From JADHUC01 sp964617665 (lineage in GTDB: Bacteria; Planctomycetota; Planctomycetia; Pirellulales; Pirellulaceae): DNA of 64,000 nucleotides. Below are positions 1 to 8,988 of the stretch, one piece after another; the stretch's first letter is position 1; each line of letters starts with the position of its first letter. The translations under genes were made by a program, and so were the position numbers. The notes beneath the pieces are model-generated. The model had not been told where the DNA came from and did not search any database. It was given only the letters and a program-made list of their open reading frames with translations. Location of the stretch: assembly GCA_964617665.1 (NCBI GenBank), contig CAZUAH010000011.1, forward strand, positions 1 through 64,000, written 5' to 3'.

Positions 1-224
1 TCGTGTTCACGCGAGCCCTCTCGACCGTGCTCACCTCCATCTCGGTCGTGTTCGCTTTGGCCTCCTCGATCGTGTCCGCGGCCATCGTGTTTGCTCTCGC
101 CCCGACCTGGTCTTGGGCCGTCAGTGCCTTTGCTTTCGCTCGTCTCGGTATGGCTGGAACAGCCGCCTACAACGACCGCCAACAGGACAGCAACCGCCGC
201 GAGAGTGCTGCGAATGTGATTCAT
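1..224 (-). pseudogene. Lipoprotein, 5' part only, apparently frameshifted; runs off the left edge
   Basis: On the minus strand an ATG at 224 follows an AGGAAG ribosome site at about 6 bases. It opens a short lipoprotein signal: MNHIRSTL, a run of A/V/L, then lipobox VVGGC and SSHTETSESK. After that the same frame becomes an improbable G/H/D/R/E-rich stretch with mixed third bases. The +1 frame instead reads ALTAQDQVGARANTM, AADTIEEAKANT and TEMEVSTVERARVNT with almost exclusively G or C at third positions, which looks like a helical, Lpp-like body. Skipping one base near the aaagg at about 133-137 would join the two frames. I therefore infer one small lipoprotein with a frameshift (real, or a sequencing error) that continues past base 1. 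The opposite strand is also open here, but reads as a hydrophobic mirror of this gene. Confidence 0.5.
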
Positions 225-585
225 CGATTTCTTCCTTTCAGATTGTGGAAACCAGCACCAACAGCGGGGCAATACGGCTCATCCGTCTTCGTCCCTCGAT
301 TGCTTTATTGTCTCGCAAGTCGACAGACCTTGCTGGTCGGGTTGATTCGGGTTTCGCTATCGTTCGATCATGCTGAAAGCGAGAATATCGAATCCGATGA
401 CATGCCGCAAGCAATCACAAACGACAGCGATCGTATTCGCCGGTGACAAGGACTCGCCCAAAAGGCCATTGCACTCTCTGACCAATGCGGTCTTTGTTGT
501 AATCCGCGCCCGGCTGGTTATCATGGCCACCAATGGATCGGATAGAGCGAATATGACGAATTCGAACGGGGAGGAGAACAAGATT
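225..585. other. Intergenic region, no gene seen
   Basis: This 361-base spacer lies between two divergent genes and should hold both promoters. Only short frames with no recognisable protein character occur. I could not pick out a convincing sigma-70 promoter or a hairpin. The GGGGAGGAG at about 568-576 is the ribosome site of the next gene. Confidence 0.5.
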
Positions 586-1668
586 ATGCGAACTACGACA
601 TTGAGTACTGTGTTTATGGTTTCTGCAGTCGTTGGTAGTTGCGTTTCTGCTCAGGAGCAGGCGAAGGAGAGAACTTCTGAGAATACGCCAATTCTTAAGA
701 CGTTCTTTGAGCGGCGACCGGAAGCGGATTTGAACAAGGACGGAGTCCTGACCTGGGACGAGGCACAGAAGGCCCGGCGGAAGATGCAGGAGGCGAGCAA
801 AAAGCAGAAACCCACTCGAAGGCCTGCATCACGCGGCCCAGCACCAACCAAGGCGGAAGTGCCCTACGGCGATCACGAGCGGCATGTCCTGGACTTCTGG
901 CAGGCAAAGTCCGACAAGCCGACGCCGCTGTTCATTTGGATTCACGGCGGCGGTTTCCGCGGCGGTGACAAGCGATCGTTTCCTGGCGACTTGCGGGCTC
1001 AATGCCTCGAGGCGGGGATCTCTTGTGCCTCGATTCACTATCGGCTGTCGGGGCACGCGCCATACCCGGCCCAGATGCTCGACAGCGCCCGAGCCGTTCA
1101 GTTTCTGCGGGCCAAGGCGGCCGAGTGGAATCTGGATCCCAAGCGGTTCGCAGCCGGCGGTGGATCGGCTGGATCCGGGATCTCGCAGTGGCTCGGCTAC
1201 CACGAGGACCTGGCCGACGCAGACAGCGACGACCCGATCGCGAAGCAGTCCACTCGTCTTTCCTGCGTGTTTCCGATCAACATGCAGTCGACCTACGATC
1301 CACGCGAGATCAAACGGATCATCCCCGGCGAAGCGTACAAGCACCCGGCTTTGGTTCCTTTCTTCGGCCGGCCGGAGGGCTGGGATTGGGACAGCGATCC
1401 GGTGGACGACGATTTGGACGCCCTGCTCAAGGACGCCTCGCCGATCACCCACCTCACCAAAGACGACGCCCCTATCTTCTTGCTTCAATACGCCCGCGCT
1501 GCCACGCCCGGCAACATTCACCATCCAAGGTTCGGCGAGCACTTGAAGGAAGCGGCCGACAAGCTCGGCATTGAGTGTGTCGCCAAGCTGGACACCGACT
1601 ACGAGTCGATGTCGGCAGCATTCGCCGACATGGTCAAGTTCATGCAGAAACACTTCGGCGAGAATTGA
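586..1668 (+). CDS. Secreted alpha/beta hydrolase (esterase/lipase family) with an EF-hand-like segment
   Basis: A 360-residue exported hydrolase, probably acting on esters (acetyl or acyl groups) outside the cytoplasmic membrane. The ATG at 586 is chosen because GGGGAGGAG lies just upstream and a signal peptide follows; the frame is open further upstream (ATG at 553 or 370). The leader MRTTTLSTVFMVSAVVGSCVS could be cleaved by signal peptidase I or, through VGSC, carry lipid. Residues about 46-58 (DLNKDGVLTWDEA) resemble a single EF-hand calcium loop. The fold starts near residue 85, with oxyanion motif HGGG at about 119 and nucleophile elbow GGSAGSG at about 192. A histidine in GNIHHPRFG near residue 312 is a candidate third catalytic residue. 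Family membership is clear; the substrate is not. Confidence 0.85.
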   Translation: MRTTTLSTVFMVSAVVGSCVSAQEQAKERTSENTPILKTFFERRPEADLNKDGVLTWDEAQKARRKMQEASKKQKPTRRPASRGPAPTKAEVPYGDHERHVLDFWQAKSDKPTPLFIWIHGGGFRGGDKRSFPGDLRAQCLEAGISCASIHYRLSGHAPYPAQMLDSARAVQFLRAKAAEWNLDPKRFAAGGGSAGSGISQWLGYHEDLADADSDDPIAKQSTRLSCVFPINMQSTYDPREIKRIIPGEAYKHPALVPFFGRPEGWDWDSDPVDDDLDALLKDASPITHLTKDDAPIFLLQYARAATPGNIHHPRFGEHLKEAADKLGIECVAKLDTDYESMSAAFADMVKFMQKHFGEN

Positions 1669-1698
1669 CGACCGGGAGAAGATCGTGCAGAATCCGAT

Positions 1699-4600
1699 TC
1701 AGTCTTGCTGAACATCCAGCGGGGCGAAGTCTACGACGGCGTTGTCCATTGCGTAGCCAACGTGCGTAATCGCCTTCAGCGGTCGTTTCAGTTTGGATTT
1801 CACCTCCACGCCGTTGGCGGTGTAGATGACTTGCTGGGTATCCAAGTCGACAGTCACCACAAGGTCGATCGGCTGGTTGTTACTCAAATCGACCGAGGCC
1901 CCGGTCGTTTGGCCGCCGCTCAGCGGACCTTGAACCAATACCGCTCGATTCATCTTCAGCCTCATACCGCACTTGACCAGTTGCTCGTCCTGGCTGCCGT
2001 CACCGAATGCCAGGAATCCGTTGCGGAGCGTGCCACTGGCATCGGCCGGGATGACCATTCGGGTTCTTATCGTGGCGGTACGTTTGATGGGTTTCTCGAG
2101 CTTTTTCAACGCAAGGCCTACCTCGCCTTTGCTTTTCGGCTTCAAGCGGTAGCCCAGGTCTGATTCAAAGACTTGGCAACGCATCACCCGATCGAAATCC
2201 TCGTTTTTCGAGACCAGTGGCGGCAGTAAGTAGTTCGGATCTTCGGGTTGGTCCCAGTCAATCTGTGCCGGCAGGTCGTCCGCGGCACGCAGCGGAGTGG
2301 CTGCGTCGTCCGACAGGCAGAGCAGTCGCCCGTCGACCGTGCTCACGAACAACTCGCTTCCGGCAGCGGCCAGACCGTCGAAAACGGGAATGGTGTCCAG
2401 GGCGTAGCGGGCCAACAGCTTGCCGTCCGACTTGGACAATGCCCACAACACGCCGCCATGTTTGCCTTCCAGGGCTTCCGCTTGGCGCTGGATGGCTTCT
2501 TTCGTGGCCGGCGCATCCGGCAAGCGGTAAGTCTGGCGTTCGTTGATGAAGTTGGGCGGGCCGGCCACCAGCACGATGTCCTTGCACAGCGCCATGGCGC
2601 GTGCGGTTAGAGAAGGCTTTTGGACGAGCCAGTTTGCGTTGGTCGCCGTCAGTTGTTCGCGTGGGAAAAATCGTCGCAGCAGCCAGTCGGATGAATTTGC
2701 GTTTTTTCGCGCGGAGCGAGAGTTGATTGCGGCTTCCGCTTTGCCGATGCGGGCGATCGCTTCCTCCGTAACGGTCTTGTCCATGGAAAACAGTTCGTAC
2801 TCCAAGACAGAGGCATTGACCATGTATTCCGGCTGCCGACCGAATCCGTAGACATTTTCGTCGTCGAAACAAAGAATTCTGCCGGACGGGACTAGGCGGC
2901 CAGCCTTGAGCCACGCGCCGTAGCCGCCGGATACTCGGCGTCCGTAGGTCCAGTAGGATCGGAAGAAATAGTCGTCGTCAAGGAAACCGATCTGACAGAA
3001 TAGATGGCAATCTTCGGCTGGCTGCTTGTTGAGGTCCTCAAGCCCGATCTCCGACCGTTTCCCGGCAAAGTCGATCTTCTGCGATCGCATCCAGATGTGA
3101 CGACCGTCGCAACTAAGGATATCCGACAGGGCCACGGGCATGTTGTTGCCTCGCGTCTTTTCCAGGTAGGCCAGATGCATTTCCTTCCCGGATTCCGGAT
3201 CCATGTTGTCCCAAACCACCTCGCCCAGCAGTTCGCCGGTTTTCGGATCCAGACGCAGGAAGTGAATCCCACCGTCCAGGAACATGTTGCGTCCCGCCGT
3301 GCAGTACAACACGTCGTCGTGAATCAGCACGCTGCCATGCACGGGCCAGGCGGACTCCAATTGCTCCCAGGCCATCATGCGGCGGTCCACCGGCGCTCCG
3401 CGGAATCGCCATGCCAGTGCCCCGTTCTTGGCATCCAGTGCGTAGACGTAGCCATCGGCGGAGCCGAACAGCACGAGTCCCTGGTAGTATGTCGGTGGCG
3501 AATCGACACGGCCGCCGGTGGTGAACGACCAAGCGACCTCGCCGGTCTTGGCATCCAATGCGACGACCTTGTGCGCATCCACCGCGGCCACGAACACTTT
3601 GCCGGACGCAATCATGGGGGCACTCAAGCGACCGCCGATATTGGCCTGCCACAGTTGGCCAACGCCTTCGGCAGAGAGAGCGACCGGACTGGCGCCGCTT
3701 CGAGCCGAATCGTGGCGATAGGTCGGCCAGTCGTCATCCGACGCCGCGGGCCCGTCGACGCGGCCAAAGGCAGGCCCTTTATGCAGCCGCTCGCCAGCGG
3801 CGATTCCGTCCTGTCCCGGTTGCGGTACTGGCCCGGTGGCCAAGGCCTTGAACCCCGACAGCTTGGCTTCCAACTGGCACCCGCAGGCGTCCATCGAAGC
3901 GTAGGTCAGCCCGTTACAGGGCATTACGCCGTAAATGCAACCGCCGCGAACCCAGTGATTCGGCTGCCAGGTTTCTTTTTCCAGGTCGATGAATTCCGTC
4001 CCGTTCCGTGCGGTCAACAGATAGTTATTCGTGGCCTTAGCCGGATAGCAGCGGTGATGGAACCAGTGAACATGGACGTCCGGCGGGAACTCGCGCTTCA
4101 CCTCGCCGGTGCGCGGGTCGTAGCCCGTGAATACCCCACTGCCGGCGTTGCCCGCGATATCGCCGGTCCACGCCAAGCCGTCGGCCACCAACAAGTCTTT
4201 CAGCGACAGGTGGCCGCTGGGCTTTTGCTTCTCTTCCCACAGTTTGCTGCCGTCCTTGATCGACCAACCAGTGATCTTGCCATTGTTGGCGGCCAGCAGC
4301 ACGACATCGTCGTGGAGCAGCACTCGCGGGCCCGTGTTGGTCTGGACGGGGATTCCTGTGGGCGATGGTTCGGACTCCCATAACCGATCGCCATTTTGAC
4401 GGTCCAGGCACACCAGCTTCTCGCCATCATGAAAGACGACATGCGAGCCAGCGACCGCCAGCGAACACGGAGCAACGGGGGCTTCGGCTTTCCACAAACG
4501 CTCTCCGGAATCGGCTTGGTAGGCGAAGACATTCCTTGACGCGCCGTCCCAACCCCAACCCGGATTCGCGGTGCGTGTATTCTCCCAGACGTAAGTCGAT

Positions 4601-5664
4601 ACGCGACGCCACTTGGGCAGTTCGGATGGAGTGTTGTCGGCAACCGCGTACACGATTCCGTCATCGGCGACGATCTCCCGCGTGAACTCGCTGCCATCCA
4701 GAGTCATCTGCGTTTTGCCGGTGGCCCCGTCCAGGACCACGGTAGGTGCGTCGATGCCCAGCGTCACATACACGCGATCGCCGACGGCCACTAAGCGCCG
4801 CAGTAGGTGGGCCGGACCGCTTTTGAGTGGATACTGACGCGTGTTCCACTGGTCGATATCGCGTTTCCACAGGATCGTTCCATTGAAAGCATCGCGGGCG
4901 ATCAGCCGCCAGACGGAAGGCAACTGGATCGACGCTCGCGCTCCTTCGTCCAAGATATAGAACAGCCGTCCGCCGGCAGACACGCAGGAGGTCATACTGG
5001 CCATGTGATCGTGATGGCGGGACCAGCGGGGACTGCCGATCCAACGCAACTGCGTGGGCGGACCGACCACATCGTCCTGCGACACGGGATTGCCGTCGGC
5101 GTTGTGAAAGTAATGCGTCCACTCATCCATCTTTGCAGGGACCGGTTTTGCGAACATCACAAAACCGTCCCGGATGCGGGATACGGGATGTGGGATACGG
5201 GATAGCCACGCATCGTTCCCCTCCTCCCGTACAATTGCCACGCCGCGCGGGGCCATAACTCGCAGAATCTCGCTTCCCGCATCTCGCATCTCGCATCTCG
5301 TTTCCACCACCATCAAGTTCACCAGATTGTCGGCGTACGGCAACGCTCGTCCGCCCCACAGGTCGACGCTGACCGGACCGTAGTCGGTCTGTGCCTGCAC
5401 CCTCTTACGAGCGGCTGCAACCTCCGTTTCCGACGTACTGAGTCCATGTACGATGTACTGGTCCCCGCCCCGCAGTGAAGACGTCAAAGAACCGTCACCG
5501 CAGCCCAGGTGGACGACAAAGCCTCCCTGCACACCGGATTGTTGGAGGATCGTCGCTCCGTCGTTTGCCGAGGAAGTGGAAGTGACCAGTAGTGCGATGA
5601 GCGAAACGGTAATGAGCCGCGAAAGAGGACGTGCAACAGAACGGGATACGAACAGATAATGCAT
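1699..5664 (-). CDS. Exported methyltransferase-like / PQQ beta-propeller fusion protein
   Basis: A 1321-residue protein starting MHYLFVSRSV with a signal peptide to about residue 34; AGGT lies about 8 bases before the ATG. Residues about 45-190 resemble a class I SAM methyltransferase, with the glycine loop HLGCGDGSL at 52-60 and the later strand LPYADNLVNLMVVE. Residues about 200-1150 form repeated PQQ-type propeller blades, such as VVALDAKTGEVAWSF, VYALDAKNGALAWRF and VVLDGATGKTQMTL. The last 110 residues look like a beta-sandwich (FLAFGDGS, VIYTANGVEVKS). PQQ-like propellers bind quinones in dehydrogenases or act as scaffolds in BamB; here the function is unknown. The methyltransferase region carries heptanucleotide arrays at the DNA level (5170-5205 and 5269-5300) that add peptide not expected in the fold. 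It is convergent with the upstream hydrolase. Confidence 0.85.
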   Translation of the reverse strand: MHYLFVSRSVARPLSRLITVSLIALLVTSTSSANDGATILQQSGVQGGFVVHLGCGDGSLTSSLRGGDQYIVHGLSTSETEVAAARKRVQAQTDYGPVSVDLWGGRALPYADNLVNLMVVETRCEMRDAGSEILRVMAPRGVAIVREEGNDAWLSRIPHPVSRIRDGFVMFAKPVPAKMDEWTHYFHNADGNPVSQDDVVGPPTQLRWIGSPRWSRHHDHMASMTSCVSAGGRLFYILDEGARASIQLPSVWRLIARDAFNGTILWKRDIDQWNTRQYPLKSGPAHLLRRLVAVGDRVYVTLGIDAPTVVLDGATGKTQMTLDGSEFTREIVADDGIVYAVADNTPSELPKWRRVSTYVWENTRTANPGWGWDGASRNVFAYQADSGERLWKAEAPVAPCSLAVAGSHVVFHDGEKLVCLDRQNGDRLWESEPSPTGIPVQTNTGPRVLLHDDVVLLAANNGKITGWSIKDGSKLWEEKQKPSGHLSLKDLLVADGLAWTGDIAGNAGSGVFTGYDPRTGEVKREFPPDVHVHWFHHRCYPAKATNNYLLTARNGTEFIDLEKETWQPNHWVRGGCIYGVMPCNGLTYASMDACGCQLEAKLSGFKALATGPVPQPGQDGIAAGERLHKGPAFGRVDGPAASDDDWPTYRHDSARSGASPVALSAEGVGQLWQANIGGRLSAPMIASGKVFVAAVDAHKVVALDAKTGEVAWSFTTGGRVDSPPTYYQGLVLFGSADGYVYALDAKNGALAWRFRGAPVDRRMMAWEQLESAWPVHGSVLIHDDVLYCTAGRNMFLDGGIHFLRLDPKTGELLGEVVWDNMDPESGKEMHLAYLEKTRGNNMPVALSDILSCDGRHIWMRSQKIDFAGKRSEIGLEDLNKQPAEDCHLFCQIGFLDDDYFFRSYWTYGRRVSGGYGAWLKAGRLVPSGRILCFDDENVYGFGRQPEYMVNASVLEYELFSMDKTVTEEAIARIGKAEAAINSRSARKNANSSDWLLRRFFPREQLTATNANWLVQKPSLTARAMALCKDIVLVAGPPNFINERQTYRLPDAPATKEAIQRQAEALEGKHGGVLWALSKSDGKLLARYALDTIPVFDGLAAAGSELFVSTVDGRLLCLSDDAATPLRAADDLPAQIDWDQPEDPNYLLPPLVSKNEDFDRVMRCQVFESDLGYRLKPKSKGEVGLALKKLEKPIKRTATIRTRMVIPADASGTLRNGFLAFGDGSQDEQLVKCGMRLKMNRAVLVQGPLSGGQTTGASVDLSNNQPIDLVVTVDLDTQQVIYTANGVEVKSKLKRPLKAITHVGYAMDNAVVDFAPLDVQQD
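5170..5300. repeat. Two opposed heptanucleotide arrays inside the methyltransferase/PQQ gene
   Basis: The plus strand at 5170-5205 repeats the 7-mer NCGGGAT about four times (gcgggat, acgggat, gtgggat, acgggat). At 5269-5300 the minus strand repeats gcgagat three times and continues gcggga-agcgag. The two arrays point towards each other, 64 bases apart, and can pair imperfectly. Both are translated in frame, giving peptides such as SRIPHPVSRIRDG and RCEMRDAGS. Confidence 0.7.
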
Positions 5665-5925
5665 GGTCGGTTACCTCAGGACAAACGAAAAGCGAAAACC
5701 TGTCGAGGCGTCGTCACGCATGTGGGATACATCCCATCGTGCCAACAAAAGCCGCGAACGAACCTCGTACACTCAGTCAAGACATCATCGTTCATCGGCA
5801 GTCGATCGGCAAGGGTCGTTCGGTTGACCGGTATCAAGGCTTCGCGCATGCTATACTCGCGACCCGCACATTCGTTTGTTTTCTCTTTCGCTGGGCCAAC
5901 CAAGCCGCCGAGACATTCGCTAACC

Positions 5926-7362
5926 ATGAAGAAATCATGTCTGCCAGTCCTGCTCTGTTCGTTTACGGTCTCATTCGCATCCGCAGCATCGCATGCCGAA
6001 CAGACGGCTGGCAGCCAACCCAATATCATCTTCATCATGGCTGACGATTTGGGTTACGGAGAACTCGGGTGTTTTGGACAGACGAAGATCAAGACGCCCC
6101 ATCTTGATCGGATGGCGGCTCAGGGGATGCGGTGCACGCAGGTCTACTCGGGAAGCACCGTTTGCGCACCGACTCGTTGTTCTCTCATGACCGGGCTGCA
6201 CACCGGTCACGCCAGAGTGCGAGGCAATGCCGGCGTCAGGGGGCGAGTCCCGTTAGAACCGGAGGACGTCACGGTTGCGGAGGTCTTGCGAACTGCCGGA
6301 TATCGGACGGGCATCGTTGGCAAGTGGGGACTCGGCGAACCGGAAACCACCGGCATTCCGAACGATCAGGGGTTCGATTTCTGGTTCGGATATCTGAATC
6401 AGGCGAATGCGCATTTCTACTATCCTCCATTTCTGTGGAAGAATCGAGAGAGAGTAGACTTGCCGCGGAATGCCGACGGCAAGAAGGAAATCTATTCACA
6501 CGACTTGATGACCGATGAAGCCCTTGCCTTTGTCCGGCGGAATCAGAAGGACCTGTTCTTCCTGTATGTCGCCTACACGATTCCGCACGCCGAGATCGTT
6601 GTGCCAGAGGATTCACTGAAAGAGTATCGCGGCAAGTTTCCGGAGACACCGTACCCCGGCGCACATTACGGCGCGCAGGCGGAGCCAAACGCCGCCGTTG
6701 CCGGAATGATCACCCGCATGGACTGCGACATTGGCCGTCTGTTCGATCTCTTGAAGGAACTGAAACTCGACGAGAATACAATCGTCTTCTTCACAAGTGA
6801 CAATGGCCCGGTGTCGGTGGGCGGCCGGGATCACAAGTTCTTTAATGCGGCTGGCGGTTTGCGCGGGGCGAAAGGAAGTCTTTTTGAAGGAGGAATCCGT
6901 GTACCAACGATCGTCCGTTGGCCAGGACACATCCAAGCCGGCACGGTCAGCGATGCCGTGTGGACTCACTGGGACGTGCTGCCGACATGTGCAGAGATTG
7001 CCGATGTCGAGCCGCCGAAGGACATCGATGGCGTCAGCATCCTGCCAACTCTGATCGGGAAAGACCAGCCACAACTTGACGACCGTTTTCTATACTGGGA
7101 ATACGGCCGCAACACAAAGTTCACTCAGGCCGTCCGCAAAGGCGACTGGAAGGCGGTCCGCATCGGCCTGAATGGACCGATCAAATTGTACAATCTGAAA
7201 ACGGACATCGCCGAGACGACCGACATCGCCAGCCAGCATCTCTCCATCGTCGAACAGATCGAGAAGTACTTGCCGACAGCCCGCACCGAATCGAAGGATT
7301 TTCCCATAGCTTTCGATCGCAAACCTAGAAAGAACAGTCGGTCGGCCGAGAATCGGAATTAG
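5926..7362 (+). CDS. Secreted sulfatase (S1 family, CxPxR type)
   Basis: A 478-residue exported sulfatase that would hydrolyse sulfate esters, probably on sulfated polysaccharide. The ATG at 5926 is chosen because it opens a signal peptide (MKKSCLPVLLCSFTVSFASA); the frame is open to 5659, but that part overlaps the opposing gene's promoter. Active-site marks are NIIFIMADDLGYGE with metal aspartates D40/D41, the modification motif CAPTR at 80-84 followed by CSLMTG, GKWGLGE, and FFTSDNGP with the second metal-binding DN pair. The cysteine of CAPTR must be converted to formylglycine. The only FGE-like domain in this window (in the gene at 48940) lacks the catalytic cysteines, so maturation must come from elsewhere. 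It is followed by an SGNH hydrolase in the same direction, 83 bases later. Confidence 0.93.
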   Translation: MKKSCLPVLLCSFTVSFASAASHAEQTAGSQPNIIFIMADDLGYGELGCFGQTKIKTPHLDRMAAQGMRCTQVYSGSTVCAPTRCSLMTGLHTGHARVRGNAGVRGRVPLEPEDVTVAEVLRTAGYRTGIVGKWGLGEPETTGIPNDQGFDFWFGYLNQANAHFYYPPFLWKNRERVDLPRNADGKKEIYSHDLMTDEALAFVRRNQKDLFFLYVAYTIPHAEIVVPEDSLKEYRGKFPETPYPGAHYGAQAEPNAAVAGMITRMDCDIGRLFDLLKELKLDENTIVFFTSDNGPVSVGGRDHKFFNAAGGLRGAKGSLFEGGIRVPTIVRWPGHIQAGTVSDAVWTHWDVLPTCAEIADVEPPKDIDGVSILPTLIGKDQPQLDDRFLYWEYGRNTKFTQAVRKGDWKAVRIGLNGPIKLYNLKTDIAETTDIASQHLSIVEQIEKYLPTARTESKDFPIAFDRKPRKNSRSAENRN

Positions 7363-7445
7363 AACGTCAGTTGTCCCGCGGCGAGCATTCGTTGACTCGC
7401 TCCGAACCATGTAACGCGAAGAATCAGTCCGGAGAGAGAACAACA

Positions 7446-8594
7446 ATGGCAGTAAAGCGCATCCTGCTCATCAATTTCATCGCCGCGTCGATGGCGGCTT
7501 ATGTCTCCGCCGATGAACCGGGGACGAGTTGGAAATTCTCCACCGACTGTCTTCGTCCATTCTGGGTTTCCCAAACGATGCAGGGCGAGACGGTGTTGTT
7601 CCTCCAACATCACCCTGACAATCACGCCCTGGCGTCTTTGTTGTTCGAGCCTACGCGAATCCTGTCGGTGCGTGACTCCTCGGGCAGCATCACGTACCAG
7701 GAAGGCAGGGACTACACTTGGCAACGAGGGTCGAAAGAGATCCGTCTGCCGCCCGGCAGCCGGATTGTGTTCAAGACACCGCAGGAACTCCGCCGTTCTA
7801 CCGGATCGCAACGGTATCGCCTGACTCACCGCGACGGAAACGGCGAGGTCTTGTTCGGCGCGACGCATGAGTACCACGATATGCAGACCTTCGTCAGCTA
7901 CGAACACAAAGGCGGCTGGACCGGACCCACGCCGTCATTCGCAGGCGAAATACTGCCACGCACCATTAAGCGGCTGTCGCAGAAAGAGCCGCTGACGATT
8001 GCGCTGCTGGGCGACAGTATCTCGACGGGCTGCAATGCTTCGGGATGGGCCAAGGCAGCTCCTTTCCAGCCTCCATACCAGGATCTGCTGGCATTGAATC
8101 TCGAAGCGACGTATGGTGCGGAGGTGGCGCTGCGCAACTTCGCCGTCGGCGGCACCGACACGGCGTGGGGGCGAGCGAATATCGGCAAAGTGATCGAATC
8201 CAAACCGGACTTGGTGATTCTGGCTTTCGGGATGAATGATGCCGCAAGACGCCCGGCAGCGGACTACCAGAAGAACATCCGGGAAATGATCAACGTCGCA
8301 AGACAGGCATGTCCGGAGGCCGAGTTCATCTTGGTAGCGACGATGCTGGGCAATCGTGATTGGACGTATCTACGACACGAGTTGTTTCCCCAGTACCGCG
8401 ATGCGTTGGCCGGGCTCAGCGGCCCGGGCGTCGCCTTAGCGGATCTGACGTCCGTCTGGGAGGAACTGCTTAGACACAAAGCCGATCGAGACCTCACCGG
8501 CAACGGCGTAAACCATCCCAATGATTTCGGCCACCGCGTATATACCCAAGTCTTGTCAGCGCTGCTGATCCCAGCCGCGAATTCGTCGCATTGA
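7446..8594 (+). CDS. Secreted SGNH/GDSL hydrolase
   Basis: A 382-residue exported esterase-like protein. The start at 7446 gives the leader MAVKRILLINFIAASMAAYVSA, with GGAGAGAG about 10 bases upstream. The first 175 residues form an N-terminal beta domain (FWVSQTMQGETVLFLQ, YTWQRGSKEIRLPPGSRIVF) like those preceding carbohydrate-esterase SGNH domains. The hydrolase follows: block I LLGDSIST with the nucleophile serine near 190, block II GGTDTAWG, block III FGMNDAARRP, and block V NHPNDFGH near 356 supplying the histidine. It lies 83 bases after the sulfatase with the same orientation, so joint expression and a shared role in trimming substituents from polysaccharide are reasonable inferences. 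The substrate is not known. Confidence 0.88.
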   Translation: MAVKRILLINFIAASMAAYVSADEPGTSWKFSTDCLRPFWVSQTMQGETVLFLQHHPDNHALASLLFEPTRILSVRDSSGSITYQEGRDYTWQRGSKEIRLPPGSRIVFKTPQELRRSTGSQRYRLTHRDGNGEVLFGATHEYHDMQTFVSYEHKGGWTGPTPSFAGEILPRTIKRLSQKEPLTIALLGDSISTGCNASGWAKAAPFQPPYQDLLALNLEATYGAEVALRNFAVGGTDTAWGRANIGKVIESKPDLVILAFGMNDAARRPAADYQKNIREMINVARQACPEAEFILVATMLGNRDWTYLRHELFPQYRDALAGLSGPGVALADLTSVWEELLRHKADRDLTGNGVNHPNDFGHRVYTQVLSALLIPAANSSH

Positions 8595-8988
8595 GTTGTC
8601 TCAGCGCATGGTATTCGGGCGGCCGGTCGCAGAGTCGCCGTGGAGAGCAGGAGCAAGTTGAGGCTATCGGGCCGCCAATCGACCATCTTGCTCGACGCCG
8701 CTTCACGAACTTGGCGTGATCGCACGCGGTTATCCCTGCGTTCTTCTGGTTCCGAAGCTCCGGCTTGGGAACAAGTGGTCAAGTTATCGCGCCAAACACG
8801 AGGGCGCTTCAAGACTGGCAGCCTTCTGGTTGTGAGGCGCCTTCACGCACTTTCGCGAAACGAAAGGCGAAAATCTGCGACAGCTATTCGGTCTTACAAC
8901 GGATTTTTCTTGCGGAACGGATCTCATTCCGTCATCATAACGGCACGAACTCTGCGATCGGTTACCTCTTGCCGAAAGGGTTGTGGAA
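8595..8988. other. Intergenic region with one small hairpin, no gene seen
   Basis: This 394-base spacer contains short frames only. An inverted repeat at 8749-8772 (gttccgaagc / gcttgggaac, one mismatch) resembles the gcctggaaac palindromes of the dispersed repeats at 10327 and 48806 and may be a decayed copy. The AAAGGG at 8976-8980 serves the next gene. Confidence 0.45.

Noticed and set aside
3..446. Plus-strand open frame with a hydrophobic start, 147 codons
   Set aside because: It mirrors the minus-strand lipoprotein region, starts at the window edge without a ribosome site, and becomes non-protein-like after about 60 residues.
3004..4383. Plus-strand open frame of 459 codons
   Set aside because: It lies wholly inside the PQQ-propeller gene on the other strand; the translation is rich in H, R, G and A with no domain, as expected for an antisense shadow in G+C-rich DNA.
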